Assembly: GCA_963739385.1 (NCBI GenBank)
Contig: CAVUAI010000060.1
Coordinates: 1 to 64,000, forward strand
DNA from: VAZQ01 sp963739385
GTDB lineage: Bacteria; Pseudomonadota; Alphaproteobacteria; Rhizobiales; Xanthobacteraceae
Direction: 5' to 3'
DNA: 64,000 bases
The position numbers were made by a program, and so were the translations under genes. Position 1 is the stretch's first letter. Each line of letters begins with the position of its first letter. The notes under the pieces are model-generated. The model did no database searches and had not been told where the DNA came from. It saw only the letters and a list, made by a program, of their open reading frames with translations. Shown one piece after another: positions 23,429-32,151 of this stretch.

Positions 23429-26308
23429 ATGCCGATGAACTATTTAAACAAGGAATTGGCGGACGCATTCGCCAACGCGGACGCTGCGGCAGCCGTTGAT
23501 GATCCTTACTCTGGGACGGAGGGAAAAGAACGCAAGACGCAGGCCGAAGTTCTGATCCGTCTCGCGAAGAAGAATGGTGCAAGCCTGTTTCGCACGCCGG
23601 ACGGTGACGGATATTCGGACATCGTCGTTAACGGTCATCGCGAGACCTGGCCCCTGCGTTCCAGTGGTTTTCGGAAATGGCTGCGTCGCGTCTACTTTTT
23701 CGAGCTCGAGGCCGCACCCCGGAAGGAGGCGATCGAAACCGCCGTCGAAACGCTCGATGCCGAGGCGCAATTTTCGTGCGACACCGTCCATCCAGTCGAG
23801 CTCCGCGTCGCCTACTTCGAGGACAAAATCTACTACGACCTGTGCAACGACAGGTGGGAGATCGTCGAGATCGCGGCCACAGGCTGGAACACCGTCACCA
23901 ACGCGCCCGTTCGCTTCCGCCGTACCAGCACGTCGCGGCCGCAAGTTATGTCGGTTAGGGGTGGGAAACTCGACGACTTGCGCTCGTTCTTCAACCTCAG
24001 GGACGACAAGAGTTGGCTCCTACTCGTCAGCTCGATGCTGAAATACTTCTACGAACCCGGTGGGCATCCTATTATCGAGCTTTGCGGCGAGCACGGCACA
24101 GCGAAGACGACAGCCGAGCGCATCATCTCGCTTCTCGTCGATCCGTCGGCCGCACCGGCGCGCAGTCCTCCGGCGGATGAGCGCGACCTGACCGCCGCGG
24201 CCCATGGCAGCTACGTGTTGGCCTACGACAACCTGTCGTCGCTGCCGCTGTGGTTGTCCGATGCGCTCTTTCGCTTGGCCACCGGTGCGGGGCTTTCGGG
24301 TCGGACGCTGTTCACCAACACCGACGAGACGATCGTCGACGCGAAGCGGCCGCTGATCCTGACCGGCATCAACCCCATCGCGTTACGGGGCGATATTGCC
24401 GACCGGACGAAGAAGATTTTCTTACAGCCGATCGAGCAGAGTTTGAGGAAGGACGAGTTGAGCTTCTGGCGCGAGTTCGAGGCCGCGCGGCCCAAGCTGG
24501 TTGGCGCGATCATGGACGCGCTCGTCATCGGGCTGAAAAACCTTCCCAACACCAAGCTCACCAACCTCCCCCGCATGGCCGACTACGCGATCTGGGGCAC
24601 GGCGTGCGAGACGGCCTACACCGAGCCCGGCAACCTGATGAAGGCGATAGCGCTGGCGCAGACTGAATCGGTCGAGGACGTGCTCGAGGCCTCGGTCGCG
24701 GCGCAAGTATTGCGGGAGCATCTCCAAACGAAGGTCTTTGTTACCGAATGGAAAACGACCGCCGGGGCCATGTACGCCGCGCTCAAGGCGACGGCGACCA
24801 ACATGGAGGTCGCGAAGTCCGATCGCTGGCCGTCTGATGGCCAGCGCCTTCTGCGTGAGTTGATGAACGTGGCCCCCGCGCTGCGGGAAGTGGGTATCGA
24901 GATCCGGCGCGGGAAGCGGCAGGGGAGGACTCGGACGGTTGTCGTCACCCATCCCGGAGCGGGTAAATCAGAGTCATCAGCGTCACCAGCGTCACATGAG
25001 AGCGAAACCGAGGACTTAGGTGGTGACGCTGATAGTGACGCTGCCGCAGAGCCAGCGTCCGTCAGCGTCACTGGCAGCATCACCGCTAACCCATTGACGG
25101 ATACGGCTGCTGACGCTGGTGACGCTGGTGACGCTAATTCCAGCATCCGGGGATGTCGCGGCGACGCCGGTGAGCCAACCGAGGGCAACTGGATGATCTC
25201 GACCCCCCTGGCTGAGCCCGCCGACGACGGCCTCGACATCCCAGACTGGCTTCTCCGCAAATGCCGCCCGACCGCCGCGTCGCACTCGGTCCGGTTGGCG
25301 ACAGCCTCGATGAACGGCGCCCACGCCACACTGCTGTCGTGCGCGCATCCTTACAAGCATGGCGTGGTCGGAAACGATTGGATCGACAAGAAAACCGGCA
25401 AGCGGCTCTACTCCACCGAAGACGCGAGGTTCAAGTATCTTGACGAGGAGACCGCGGAGCACTCCGGCACCTCGCCGTTCAACATCAAGGTCACGACCGT
25501 CGGCGACGAGTTGATCTACGCGAATGCCAAGTCGAAGATGATTGCAATTGCCGGAAAGGATCGCTCGGCTATCGGATTGGCGGGTCAGTATGGCACCGCC
25601 TACATGCACAGCGCGGCCACCGGCCGTTTCATCACGTCCGACTATTACATGAAGGAGTACCCGGACTGGTGGAAGGCGTTCTACCAGGCGAAGCCGCAGA
25701 ACAAGTACTTCAAGGACACCTGGTCGCTGCTTCTGCCCGAGGAGGCCTATGCGCGATCGACCTCGGACGATCGCCCATGGACGACCAAGTACAAGGAGTT
25801 GGGAACCCGATTTCCACATCCCATCGTCGGCGGTGCCAAGGAGCCCGGCAAGGCCTACTATGACGCAATGATGTGGTCGCCGTTCGGCGACCTCCTGATG
25901 TTCGACTTCGTCAAAGCCGCAATCGAGGGCGAGAATCTCGGCAGCAATCCCGCCGGCGTCCCTGACATTCTCGCGCTGAGCTGGACCAGCCACGACTACG
26001 TAAACCACCTGTTCGGACCGGAGAGCCGTCAGTCGCAGGATCAGACCGCGCGGCTGGACCGTATCTTTGCCGAGCTGTTCGACTACCTCGACAAGCGCAT
26101 CGGCCTGGAGAACGTGTTGATCACGCTGTCCGCCGACCACGGCTTCATGAACATCCCTGAGTACAGCGCGAGCCGCAATCTCGATGCCGGTCGCATCGAT
26201 CCTGACAAGATGATCGATGCGACCAATGCTGCGCTCTCGGAAAGTTCGGTGAGGGCAAGTACGTCACCGCGTGGTGGAACCCGAACCTCTACGTCGACTA
26301 CAAGCTGA
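23429..26308 (+). CDS. island AAA-type ATPase fused in frame to a truncated alkaline phosphatase
   Basis: ATG 23429 follows CAGGGAAATGAG; the ORF is 959 residues. Residues 1 to about 510 form an island ATP-binding protein of the phage primase/helicase kind, with Walker A GEHGTAKTT at 220-228 and a Walker-B-like YVLAYDNLS. A repetitive Ala/Asp/Ser linker (about 518-570) follows. From about residue 630 (HATLLSCAHPYKHGVVGNDW) it becomes an alkaline-phosphatase-family protein without signal peptide or nucleophile region. The phosphatase part is cut again by a frameshift near 26238. The fusion marks the island-chromosome junction at about 25260-25317. Confidence 0.75.
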   Translation: MPMNYLNKELADAFANADAAAAVDDPYSGTEGKERKTQAEVLIRLAKKNGASLFRTPDGDGYSDIVVNGHRETWPLRSSGFRKWLRRVYFFELEAAPRKEAIETAVETLDAEAQFSCDTVHPVELRVAYFEDKIYYDLCNDRWEIVEIAATGWNTVTNAPVRFRRTSTSRPQVMSVRGGKLDDLRSFFNLRDDKSWLLLVSSMLKYFYEPGGHPIIELCGEHGTAKTTAERIISLLVDPSAAPARSPPADERDLTAAAHGSYVLAYDNLSSLPLWLSDALFRLATGAGLSGRTLFTNTDETIVDAKRPLILTGINPIALRGDIADRTKKIFLQPIEQSLRKDELSFWREFEAARPKLVGAIMDALVIGLKNLPNTKLTNLPRMADYAIWGTACETAYTEPGNLMKAIALAQTESVEDVLEASVAAQVLREHLQTKVFVTEWKTTAGAMYAALKATATNMEVAKSDRWPSDGQRLLRELMNVAPALREVGIEIRRGKRQGRTRTVVVTHPGAGKSESSASPASHESETEDLGGDADSDAAAEPASVSVTGSITANPLTDTAADAGDAGDANSSIRGCRGDAGEPTEGNWMISTPLAEPADDGLDIPDWLLRKCRPTAASHSVRLATASMNGAHATLLSCAHPYKHGVVGNDWIDKKTGKRLYSTEDARFKYLDEETAEHSGTSPFNIKVTTVGDELIYANAKSKMIAIAGKDRSAIGLAGQYGTAYMHSAATGRFITSDYYMKEYPDWWKAFYQAKPQNKYFKDTWSLLLPEEAYARSTSDDRPWTTKYKELGTRFPHPIVGGAKEPGKAYYDAMMWSPFGDLLMFDFVKAAIEGENLGSNPAGVPDILALSWTSHDYVNHLFGPESRQSQDQTARLDRIFAELFDYLDKRIGLENVLITLSADHGFMNIPEYSASRNLDAGRIDPDKMIDATNAALSESSVRASTSPRGGTRTSTSTTS
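24979..25135. repeat. seven dispersed copies of GTGACGCT in both orientations
   Basis: Perfect copies of GTGACGCT lie at 25023-25030, 25035-25042, 25119-25126 and 25128-25135. Its reverse complement AGCGTCAC lies at 24979-24986, 24988-24995 and 25064-25071. A near copy is at 25110-25117. They fall in the linker of the ATPase gene. They encode Asp-Ala-Gly and Ser-Val-Thr runs, but the two orientations are not explained by codon repetition. They could be iterons of an island origin. Confidence 0.5.
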
Positions 26309-26730
26309 TCGCTTCTCGCAAGCTCAACAAGGTTGAGGTCGAGAACGCAGCGCAGGAGTTCCTGCGGGACTATCCGGGCGTAGAAGCCGTGTTCACACGC
26401 ACGCAGATGGAACAAGGCATGATGCCGGCTACCAAGCTGGCGAAGCAGGTCATTCTGGCCTGGCACCAGAAGATCAGCGGCGACATCGTGGTCATGAACA
26501 AGCCGAACTGGTACCTGTTCGCCAAGCCAAGTACCTATGCGTCGACCCATGGCTCGCCGTGGTCGTATGATACGAATGTGCCGTTGGCCATGTACGGTCC
26601 GAGCTGGATCAGGCCCGGCAAGTACGGCGACTCCGAAGTCGTGGATCTTGGGCGGACGATCGCCTTTCTCCTGAACGTGCGGCCGCCGAACGGCTGCGAG
26701 GGGCGCGTTCTGTCCGAGGCTTTGAACTGA
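25317..26730 (+). pseudogene. alkaline phosphatase-family protein, 5' end lost and frameshifted
   Basis: The remnant begins at HATLLSCAHPYKHG, inside the conserved GHATL region. It keeps IAIAGKDRSAIGLAGQYG, the metal-binding blocks ALSWTSHDYVNHLFGPES and LSADHGFMNIPEY, and the C-terminal half. The frame breaks at about 26238 (TCGGAAAGTTC); one added base restores GEGKYVTAWWNPNLYVDYKL and the end EGRVLSEALN at TGA 26728-26730. Missing are the signal peptide, first metal ligand and phospho-acceptor, so it cannot be active. Confidence 0.8.
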
Positions 26731-26795
26731 AACCCATGCCGGCACACAGCTCCCGTCCTTTGCGGGGGTCGTGAACCGATCAGGAGGAGGAGCCT

Positions 26796-27068
26796 ATGAG
26801 ACCAACTCGATTTGCGATACCGGCGGCGGCACTCGTCTTCTGCGTTCCGTCCATCGCCTGGGCCGAGGCAGCGCCGCCTGAGGGATCGAAGGCCCTGACG
26901 GAGATTCTTCGACCGATCGAAACGAAGCCCGAGTTCGCTTATTTCGAGGAGGTCGAGCTCGAGGACGGTCTGTACAAGATCGAGTATCACACCAAGGATG
27001 GAAAGAAGCAGAAGATCGAGGTCGATCCGCTGACGGGAGCGCCGCGCGAGGGCAAGCCGGCGCGCTGA
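26796..27068 (+). CDS. PepSY-domain exported protein
   Basis: ATG 26796 follows a strong AGGAGGAGG. The 90-residue protein has a signal peptide (FAIPAAALVFCVPSIAWAEA) and a PepSY-like domain: LRPIETKPEFAYFEEVELED and the final strands YKIEYHTKDGKKQKIEVDPL, TGAPREG. PepSY proteins are periplasmic and thought to restrain proteases or sense ligands. Two related small exported genes follow. Confidence 0.8.
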   Translation: MRPTRFAIPAAALVFCVPSIAWAEAAPPEGSKALTEILRPIETKPEFAYFEEVELEDGLYKIEYHTKDGKKQKIEVDPLTGAPREGKPAR

Positions 27069-27183
27069 GCGGGAGGCGCCATTTCTCCGCATGCCACTCT
27101 TTCCCTTATCTGTTGCCAAATGTGCCCAGGAACGAGTCGCGGCGACAATGTATTTCTCCTTGAAGGTGCCGAAGGAGATAGTC

Positions 27184-27435
27184 ATGCGAAACGCTCTGAT
27201 ACTGTCCATGGCCTTTTTCGTAACGGCGGCCGTCCCTGCCTGGGCAGGCCGGGCGGTCACGGATGAGGAGCGGACCAAGCTCGTCGCCGCGGTGTCCGCC
27301 CAGGGATGCACGGGCGGCAAGATGGTGTGGGACGACCCCAAATATGAGGTCGACGACGTCAGGTGCAGCGACGGCCGGATGTACGACCTCAGCTTCGATC
27401 GCGAGTTCAAGTTCATCAATAAGAAGCCGAACTGA
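27184..27435 (+). CDS. small exported PepSY-like protein
   Basis: ATG 27184 has GAAGGAGATAG upstream. The signal peptide is ALILSMAFFVTAAVPAWA. The mature 60-residue part (TDEERTKLVAAVSAQGCTGG, WDDPKYEVDDVRCSDGRMYD, LSFDREFKFINKK) has two cysteines and the beta pattern of PepSY_2 proteins. It is a paralogue of 27820-28101. Confidence 0.72.
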   Translation: MRNALILSMAFFVTAAVPAWAGRAVTDEERTKLVAAVSAQGCTGGKMVWDDPKYEVDDVRCSDGRMYDLSFDREFKFINKKPN

Positions 27436-27457
27436 CGGGTCGCCAAGGCGGATACCT

Positions 27458-27757
27458 TTGCGGTACCTGCCGCGCTGGTTGATATTGCGCGCCCTGCGAT
27501 GGCTCTTTTGGATCGCTTTCTTTGCCGTCAGCATTTACGTAATGATGTATCGGGAAAGCGTGGTCACCGGTTTCGGTCACCTGACACTTTTCTTTGATCT
27601 TCTGCTATTCGGATACGCACTCGGCGCGGTTTTCGCCGGGCTACTGGAACTGATGATGCGCGAAAAGGCCGGTCTGCAAAGACCAAGCTTCGGCCATTTA
27701 ATCCCCCTCGGAAATCGTTCGAAGCGCTCTCGAGTCCTTCTCGTTGAGCGCGTGTGA
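27458..27757 (+). CDS. small inner-membrane protein, two helices
   Basis: No ATG fits; a TTG at 27458 with AAGGCGG upstream is the best start, giving 99 residues. Two hydrophobic segments (LRWLFWIAFFAVSIYVMMY and FFDLLLFGYALGAVFAGLLE) are followed by a basic tail. It starts 22 bases after the exported gene, so co-transcription is likely. The function is unknown. Confidence 0.5.
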   Translation: MRYLPRWLILRALRWLFWIAFFAVSIYVMMYRESVVTGFGHLTLFFDLLLFGYALGAVFAGLLELMMREKAGLQRPSFGHLIPLGNRSKRSRVLLVERV

Positions 27758-27819
27758 CGCGGAACTTGCACAGTGGTTGTTCGTTATTGAGGGTAGGATT
27801 CTCTCGCCGCGGGCGGATC

Positions 27820-28101
27820 ATGTATCACTCAATAGCTCTGGGCGCGATCGTCCTGCTGACCTCTGTTACGTCCTGGGCGGACCGGGCCCCGACGGAAGAA
27901 GAAACCATAGCCCCGCTCGTCATGAAGCAGAATTGCTGGGGTGGAATTATTCGTTTCATCATGGAGGACCGGCAATTCGAGGTAGATGACGCGGTATGCG
28001 GCGACGGCAACTTTTATCATTTGGAATTTGATGCGGGCTTGCGCCTGATCGAGAAAAGGATGGTCAGGTTGCCATATTGCAAGACGCTGGCCTGCGAATA
28101 A
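27820..28101 (+). CDS. small exported PepSY-like protein, second copy
   Basis: ATG 27820 (GGGCGGATC upstream) gives a signal peptide (SIALGAIVLLTSVTSWADRA). The mature part matches 27184-27435 in order: CWGGIIRFIMEDRQFEVDDA, VCGDGNFYHLEFDAGLRLIE. It ends with a further pair of cysteines (CKTLACE). It is probably a tandem duplication that diverged. Confidence 0.68.
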   Translation: MYHSIALGAIVLLTSVTSWADRAPTEEETIAPLVMKQNCWGGIIRFIMEDRQFEVDDAVCGDGNFYHLEFDAGLRLIEKRMVRLPYCKTLACE

Positions 28102-28369
28102 CGGTTCAACGTGGCCAGCTTCCCGCTAGTGGCAACCCGTAGCCTCCGCGCCACCCGGAAGGCGGCACCCCATAAGCTTCTAGGGACGCCAAAGGGCATC
28201 GGCAGCCGCTCAAGATCGGCTGGCATCATGACTTAGTCTCCTACAATTCGGTGGCGTCGAAGTGCCTCGGCTCGCGCTACTCGCCTGGCCTGGGCTCAGG
28301 CCGTTGTTGGCAATGGGCTCTCAATCAACTACGTTTTCCTGGTCCCGCGTAAACGAAGGTTCGGCGTTC

Positions 28370-28816
28370 ATGCGTAAGTCGAGTAGCGTAGCCCGCGAGA
28401 AGCGGGTTCAATATGGGGCGTTGCCTTTCAGGTTGAACGGCAGGTCTCGCACTGAGGTCATGCTTGTCACCTCACGGGGGACACGACGCTGGATCATTCC
28501 AAAGGGCTGGCCACAGAGAGGTAAAGCACCCCACGAGTCGGCCGCGCGTGAAGCTTTCGAAGAGGCGGGGGTGGTAGGAGCGGTCGGCAAGCGTTCCGTT
28601 GGATCGTTTCCATACAAAAAGCGCCTCAAGGACGGCGGCGTCATGGTTTGTGAAGTCCACGTCTTCCCATTGAGAGTGTCGCGTCAAACGAAGCAATGGC
28701 CAGAAAAAGAGGAGCGTGACGTCAAGTGGCTCTCTATTCAGCAAGCAGCTGAAGCGGTGCAAGAGCCCATGCTAAGCGACATCATACGTCGCTTGCGGCA
28801 TAAATCCGTCGGATGA
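28370..28816 (+). CDS. Nudix hydrolase
   Basis: ATG 28370 is chosen because the upstream part of the frame is not protein-like; AAGG lies 11 bases before it. The 148-residue protein has the Nudix box region PKGWPQRGKAPHESAAREAF then EEAGV, with the REAFEEAG core intact. The first glutamate of the box appears as Lys. Members starting PKGWP hydrolyse diphosphoinositol polyphosphates or dinucleoside polyphosphates. The substrate here is not known. The 268 bases upstream hold no clear gene. Confidence 0.82.
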   Translation: MRKSSSVAREKRVQYGALPFRLNGRSRTEVMLVTSRGTRRWIIPKGWPQRGKAPHESAAREAFEEAGVVGAVGKRSVGSFPYKKRLKDGGVMVCEVHVFPLRVSRQTKQWPEKEERDVKWLSIQQAAEAVQEPMLSDIIRRLRHKSVG

Positions 28817-28919
28817 TGTACTCGCCTGCAATCGCGCCTTGATTGAAAGCCGTCTCGATATTTTTAGGCACTCGCGCTACGCGCAGCAGGGGCCGTTGCT
28901 CAGGGACAGGAGAAGGTTT

Positions 28920-29984
28920 TTGCGAGCACTATCCACCATCACTTTTGCCGGACTTGTCGCCGCGACGAGCCTGTTGCCTGCTGCGAGGCTCTCGCCTGCT
29001 GCGGCCGTGGATATCTCAGGCGCTGGCGCGACTTTTCCCTATCCGATCTTTTCGGAATGGGCGGATGCCTACCTCAAAGAGACCGGAACCCTCGTCAACT
29101 ACTATCAGATTGGCTCCGGCGCGGGTGTCAGACACATTCAATTCCAGATCGTGACCTTCGGGGCGTCCGACATGCCGCTCACGCTCGATCAGCTGGACAA
29201 GGATGGACTGATCCAGTTCCCCAGCGTGATCGGGGGCACGGTTCCGGTGGTGAACCTCGAAGGCATCAAGTCTGGGGAATTGAGACTCGATGGAGCAACG
29301 TTAGCGAAAATCTTTCTTGGCGAGATCATGACTTGGAATGATCCCGCGATCGTGAAGCTCAATCCGGATGCGAAGCTCCGACCTCAGCCGATCATCGTCG
29401 TCCGCCGGTGGGACGATTCCGGCACCACCTTCGTCTGGACCAATTACCTGTCAAAAGTCAGCCCGGAATGGAAATCGAAGGTCGGCGAAAACACCACTGT
29501 CCAGTGGCCGATCGGCACCGGCGCCAACGGCCACGAGGGGGTGGTTAATACCGTGCGGAATACCAACGGCGCGATCGGCTACGTCGAACACACTTATGCC
29601 GAGCAGAGCAAGTTAGCGACGGTGAGCATGATCAACCGGGACGGCAAGATCGTGGAACCAGGCTCTACGGCCTTCCAAGCCGCCGCCCGGAACGCCAAAT
29701 GGGACAAGGAAGACGGTTTCTACCTCGTTCTGACCGATCAGCCCGGCGCAGCTTCGTGGCCAATCACCAGCGCTACTTTCGTCTTCGTTCACAAGCAACC
29801 GCAGGATCCGGTCGCTCTCGGGGGGGCCCTGAGGTTCTTTGCCTGGGCATTTACCAAAGGCGACAAAATGGCCGAGCAAATCGGCTACGTGCCGTTACCG
29901 AAGAACGTGATCGCAGAAATCGAGAACATCTGGGCGACCAAAATCAAAGACGCGACCGGCAAGCCTCTCTATACGGGACAGTGA
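28920..29984 (+). CDS. pstS: phosphate-binding protein PstS
   Basis: The TTG at 28920 is preferred because AGGAGAAGG lies just before it and it opens a signal peptide (LSTITFAGLVAATSLLPAAR). The frame is also open back to 28839. The 354-residue receptor shows ISGAGATFPYPIFSEWADAY, GSGAGVRHIQ, FGASDMPLT, RWDDSGTTFVWTNYLS and GAIGYVEHTYA, the phosphate site of PstS. It would deliver phosphate to PstCAB, but no pstCAB follows, so it is an orphan here. It lies 2 kb from a phosphatase remnant. Confidence 0.92.
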   Translation: MRALSTITFAGLVAATSLLPAARLSPAAAVDISGAGATFPYPIFSEWADAYLKETGTLVNYYQIGSGAGVRHIQFQIVTFGASDMPLTLDQLDKDGLIQFPSVIGGTVPVVNLEGIKSGELRLDGATLAKIFLGEIMTWNDPAIVKLNPDAKLRPQPIIVVRRWDDSGTTFVWTNYLSKVSPEWKSKVGENTTVQWPIGTGANGHEGVVNTVRNTNGAIGYVEHTYAEQSKLATVSMINRDGKIVEPGSTAFQAAARNAKWDKEDGFYLVLTDQPGAASWPITSATFVFVHKQPQDPVALGGALRFFAWAFTKGDKMAEQIGYVPLPKNVIAEIENIWATKIKDATGKPLYTGQ

Positions 29985-30156
29985 TTACGAAGCGCACGAG
30001 GCTCGCCGACGAGGTGATGCGAATGGGGCGGCCTGGGCCAGATCGTGAGCCGGCGGCGCGGCGGCAGCGTGGCCGATCATGGCCATGCCCAGCAGCCGGC
30101 GATGCCGGTGATCAGGTTCCTGCATCAGGGCTCCGCAACTCCATCAGCAATGCGGT

Positions 30157-31032
30157 CTAGGCCGGTTTCGGCGGCGCCCCCAAATTCTGCGCGAAGAACG
30201 CCAGCGTCCGGCTCCAGGCGAGATCGGCCGCCGCCTTGTTGTAGCGGGCGGCGCCGGTGTCGTTGTTGAAGGCGTGCTGCGTACCCGGATAGATGTGCAG
30301 CGTGTAGGTCTTGTTGTTGGCTTTCAGGGCGGCCTCGTAGGCGGCAATCCCCTTGTTGATGTTCTCGTCGTTCTCGGCGTATTGCAGCAGCAGCGGGGCC
30401 TTGATCGCGGGGACCATCTCGGCCGGCACCTGCACGCCGTAGTAGGGCACCGCGGCGGCAAGCCCCGGACTGCCCGCCGCCATTCTGTTGACCACCCCGC
30501 CGCCGAAACAGAAGCCGACCGCGCCCACCCTGCCGGTCGAATCGGCGTGCGTGCCCATGAACGGGATGGCCGCCAGCGCGGCGGCGATCATGTCCTCGCG
30601 CGCGGTCTTCTGGTGCAGCTCGCGCGCCTTGTCCTCCTCCGGCGGCGTGCCGCCGTTCACCGAGAGGAGGTCAGGCGCAAGGGCGAGATAGCCCTCGACC
30701 GCGAGCCGGCGCGCGACGTCCTCGATATGCGGATTGAGGCCGCGATTCTCGTGAATGACGATCACCGCCGGGCGCTTGTCCGGGGATTTGGCGTGCACGA
30801 GATAGCCGTCGATGCGGCCCTTGGGGGAATCGTAGCCGACGCGCGTGGCGGTGAGCCTGACATCATCGGGCGCCACGATCGCCGCTTGCGCATAGTCGTT
30901 CTGCAGCAGCGGCAGCAGCGCTGCAGCCGCGGCGGTCGATCCGGCAAGCTCGGCCAGGCGGTCGAAAAATTCTCGCCGGTTCATCCCGCCATGGGTGAAG
31001 CGGTCGTAGAGATTGATGATTTTCTGATCCAC
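30157..31032 (-). CDS. dienelactone hydrolase-family protein
   Basis: The 291-residue alpha/beta hydrolase has the triad Cys175 (GFCFGGG), Asp222 (QYAENDENIN) and His253 (PGTQHAFNND). The N-terminus contains RREFFDRLAELAGSTAAAAA, a twin-arginine-like leader after a short cytoplasmic head, so it may be exported. It is last in a minus-strand run HxlR-MATE-PanE-this gene. The substrate is unknown; lactones or dienelactones are typical. Confidence 0.88.
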   Translation of the reverse strand: MDQKIINLYDRFTHGGMNRREFFDRLAELAGSTAAAAALLPLLQNDYAQAAIVAPDDVRLTATRVGYDSPKGRIDGYLVHAKSPDKRPAVIVIHENRGLNPHIEDVARRLAVEGYLALAPDLLSVNGGTPPEEDKARELHQKTAREDMIAAALAAIPFMGTHADSTGRVGAVGFCFGGGVVNRMAAGSPGLAAAVPYYGVQVPAEMVPAIKAPLLLQYAENDENINKGIAAYEAALKANNKTYTLHIYPGTQHAFNNDTGAARYNKAAADLAWSRTLAFFAQNLGAPPKPA

Positions 31033-31131
31033 GGCGATCCTCCCTGGCGTCCCGGGCGCAACCTTACCACAGCGCGCGCGCCGCGCACCCCGGCGCTACG
31101 CGTTGAGAAACGATCGTGCTTGGCGTCGGGG

Positions 31132-32088
31132 TCAGGCCGCCCGTCGGCTTGCTTGGGTGCGCTCCTGGCGCGCCTCATAGGCCTTCATGCCGGCATAGGC
31201 TATCCGCAAAAGCGGCGTGTCCGTGCGTGATGCGTCTTGCCGCCCGGCGCGGCCGATGATGTCGCCGACAATGTGATCCGCTTCGATGGGAGCATGCCGC
31301 TCCATATCGCGCAGCATGGAAGCCGTGAGCGGAGAGCCGGCGGCCGTCAGGAGAGCCTGCGAGCGCTCCAGGAATGCCTGCCGCGGCGGAAACCCGTTGG
31401 CCTCCGCGGTCCGTCTCGTTTCGTCGAGCAGGCCGAGCACGATATCGCTTCCGCCCGGGGCTCGCACGATGTCCCCGATCGCTGCGCGCATCAGGCAGGT
31501 CGCGCTCGCGAACGCGGCCAGGAACACCCATTTTTCCCACATCTCCTGCAAAATATGCTCGCTCGCTCGCGCCTCGAAAGCCACACCCGTCATCGCGGCC
31601 GCGATTGCGCGCACGCGATCGGAGGTTGCGCCGTCGCGTTCGCCGAATGCGACCTCGTGGTTGTCGCTGAGGTGAACGATCGCGCGATGCTCGTCGAGGG
31701 TCGCGCTGATGAGGCATTCGCCGCCGAGCACGCGATCCCGGCCGAAGCGGGCGTCGAGGACGTCGAGATGGCGCATGCCGTTGAGCAGGGGCAGGATCGC
31801 CGTCGGTCGTCCCACGGCGGGCGCAAAGGACGCGACCGCGCCGTCGAGATCGTAGGCTTTGCAGCTCAGCAGAATGAGATCGTAGGGTTCGTGCAGCTCT
31901 TCGGCGAGCACGGTCGGCGGGTTGCGCAGAGTCGCGTCGCCTTTCGGACTTTTGATCGTCAGGCCGGTTGCGGCCAACTCGGCGGCGCGCCCGTGGCGGA
32001 CGAGGAAGGTGACGTCGCGGCCTGCCTGCAGGAGCCTGCCGCCGAAATAGCCGCCGATTGCGCCGGCGCCGATCACCAGGATCCGCAT
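31132..32088 (-). CDS. 2-dehydropantoate 2-reductase-family protein
   Basis: This 318-residue protein has the NADPH site at its start (MRILVIGAGAIGGYFGGRLL). ApbA/PanE features follow: LLSCKAYDLDGAVASFAPAV, PLLNGMRHLDVLDARFG, and the C-terminal EKWVFLAAFASATCLMRAAI, PIEADHIVGDIIGRAG. The family reduces ketopantoate in pantothenate synthesis. The presence of several paralogues in such genomes makes panE identity uncertain. Confidence 0.88.
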   Translation of the reverse strand: MRILVIGAGAIGGYFGGRLLQAGRDVTFLVRHGRAAELAATGLTIKSPKGDATLRNPPTVLAEELHEPYDLILLSCKAYDLDGAVASFAPAVGRPTAILPLLNGMRHLDVLDARFGRDRVLGGECLISATLDEHRAIVHLSDNHEVAFGERDGATSDRVRAIAAAMTGVAFEARASEHILQEMWEKWVFLAAFASATCLMRAAIGDIVRAPGGSDIVLGLLDETRRTAEANGFPPRQAFLERSQALLTAAGSPLTASMLRDMERHAPIEADHIVGDIIGRAGRQDASRTDTPLLRIAYAGMKAYEARQERTQASRRAA

Positions 32089-32151
32089 GTTCGACTCCTG
32101 CCGTTGCGTCGCCCAGGCTCTCCCGCGCCGTACGTTGCGCCGGTGATGTTC

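Noticed and set aside
25016..26140. 374-codon minus-strand ORF
   Set aside because: It is a shadow of the phosphatase remnant, whose plus-strand frame carries the conserved metal-binding blocks.
28017..28229. Minus-strand ORF with GGAG before ATG (MMPADLERLPMPFG)
   Set aside because: It runs antisense into the end of the PepSY-like gene and its second half is basic shadow text; it is not supported beyond the start.
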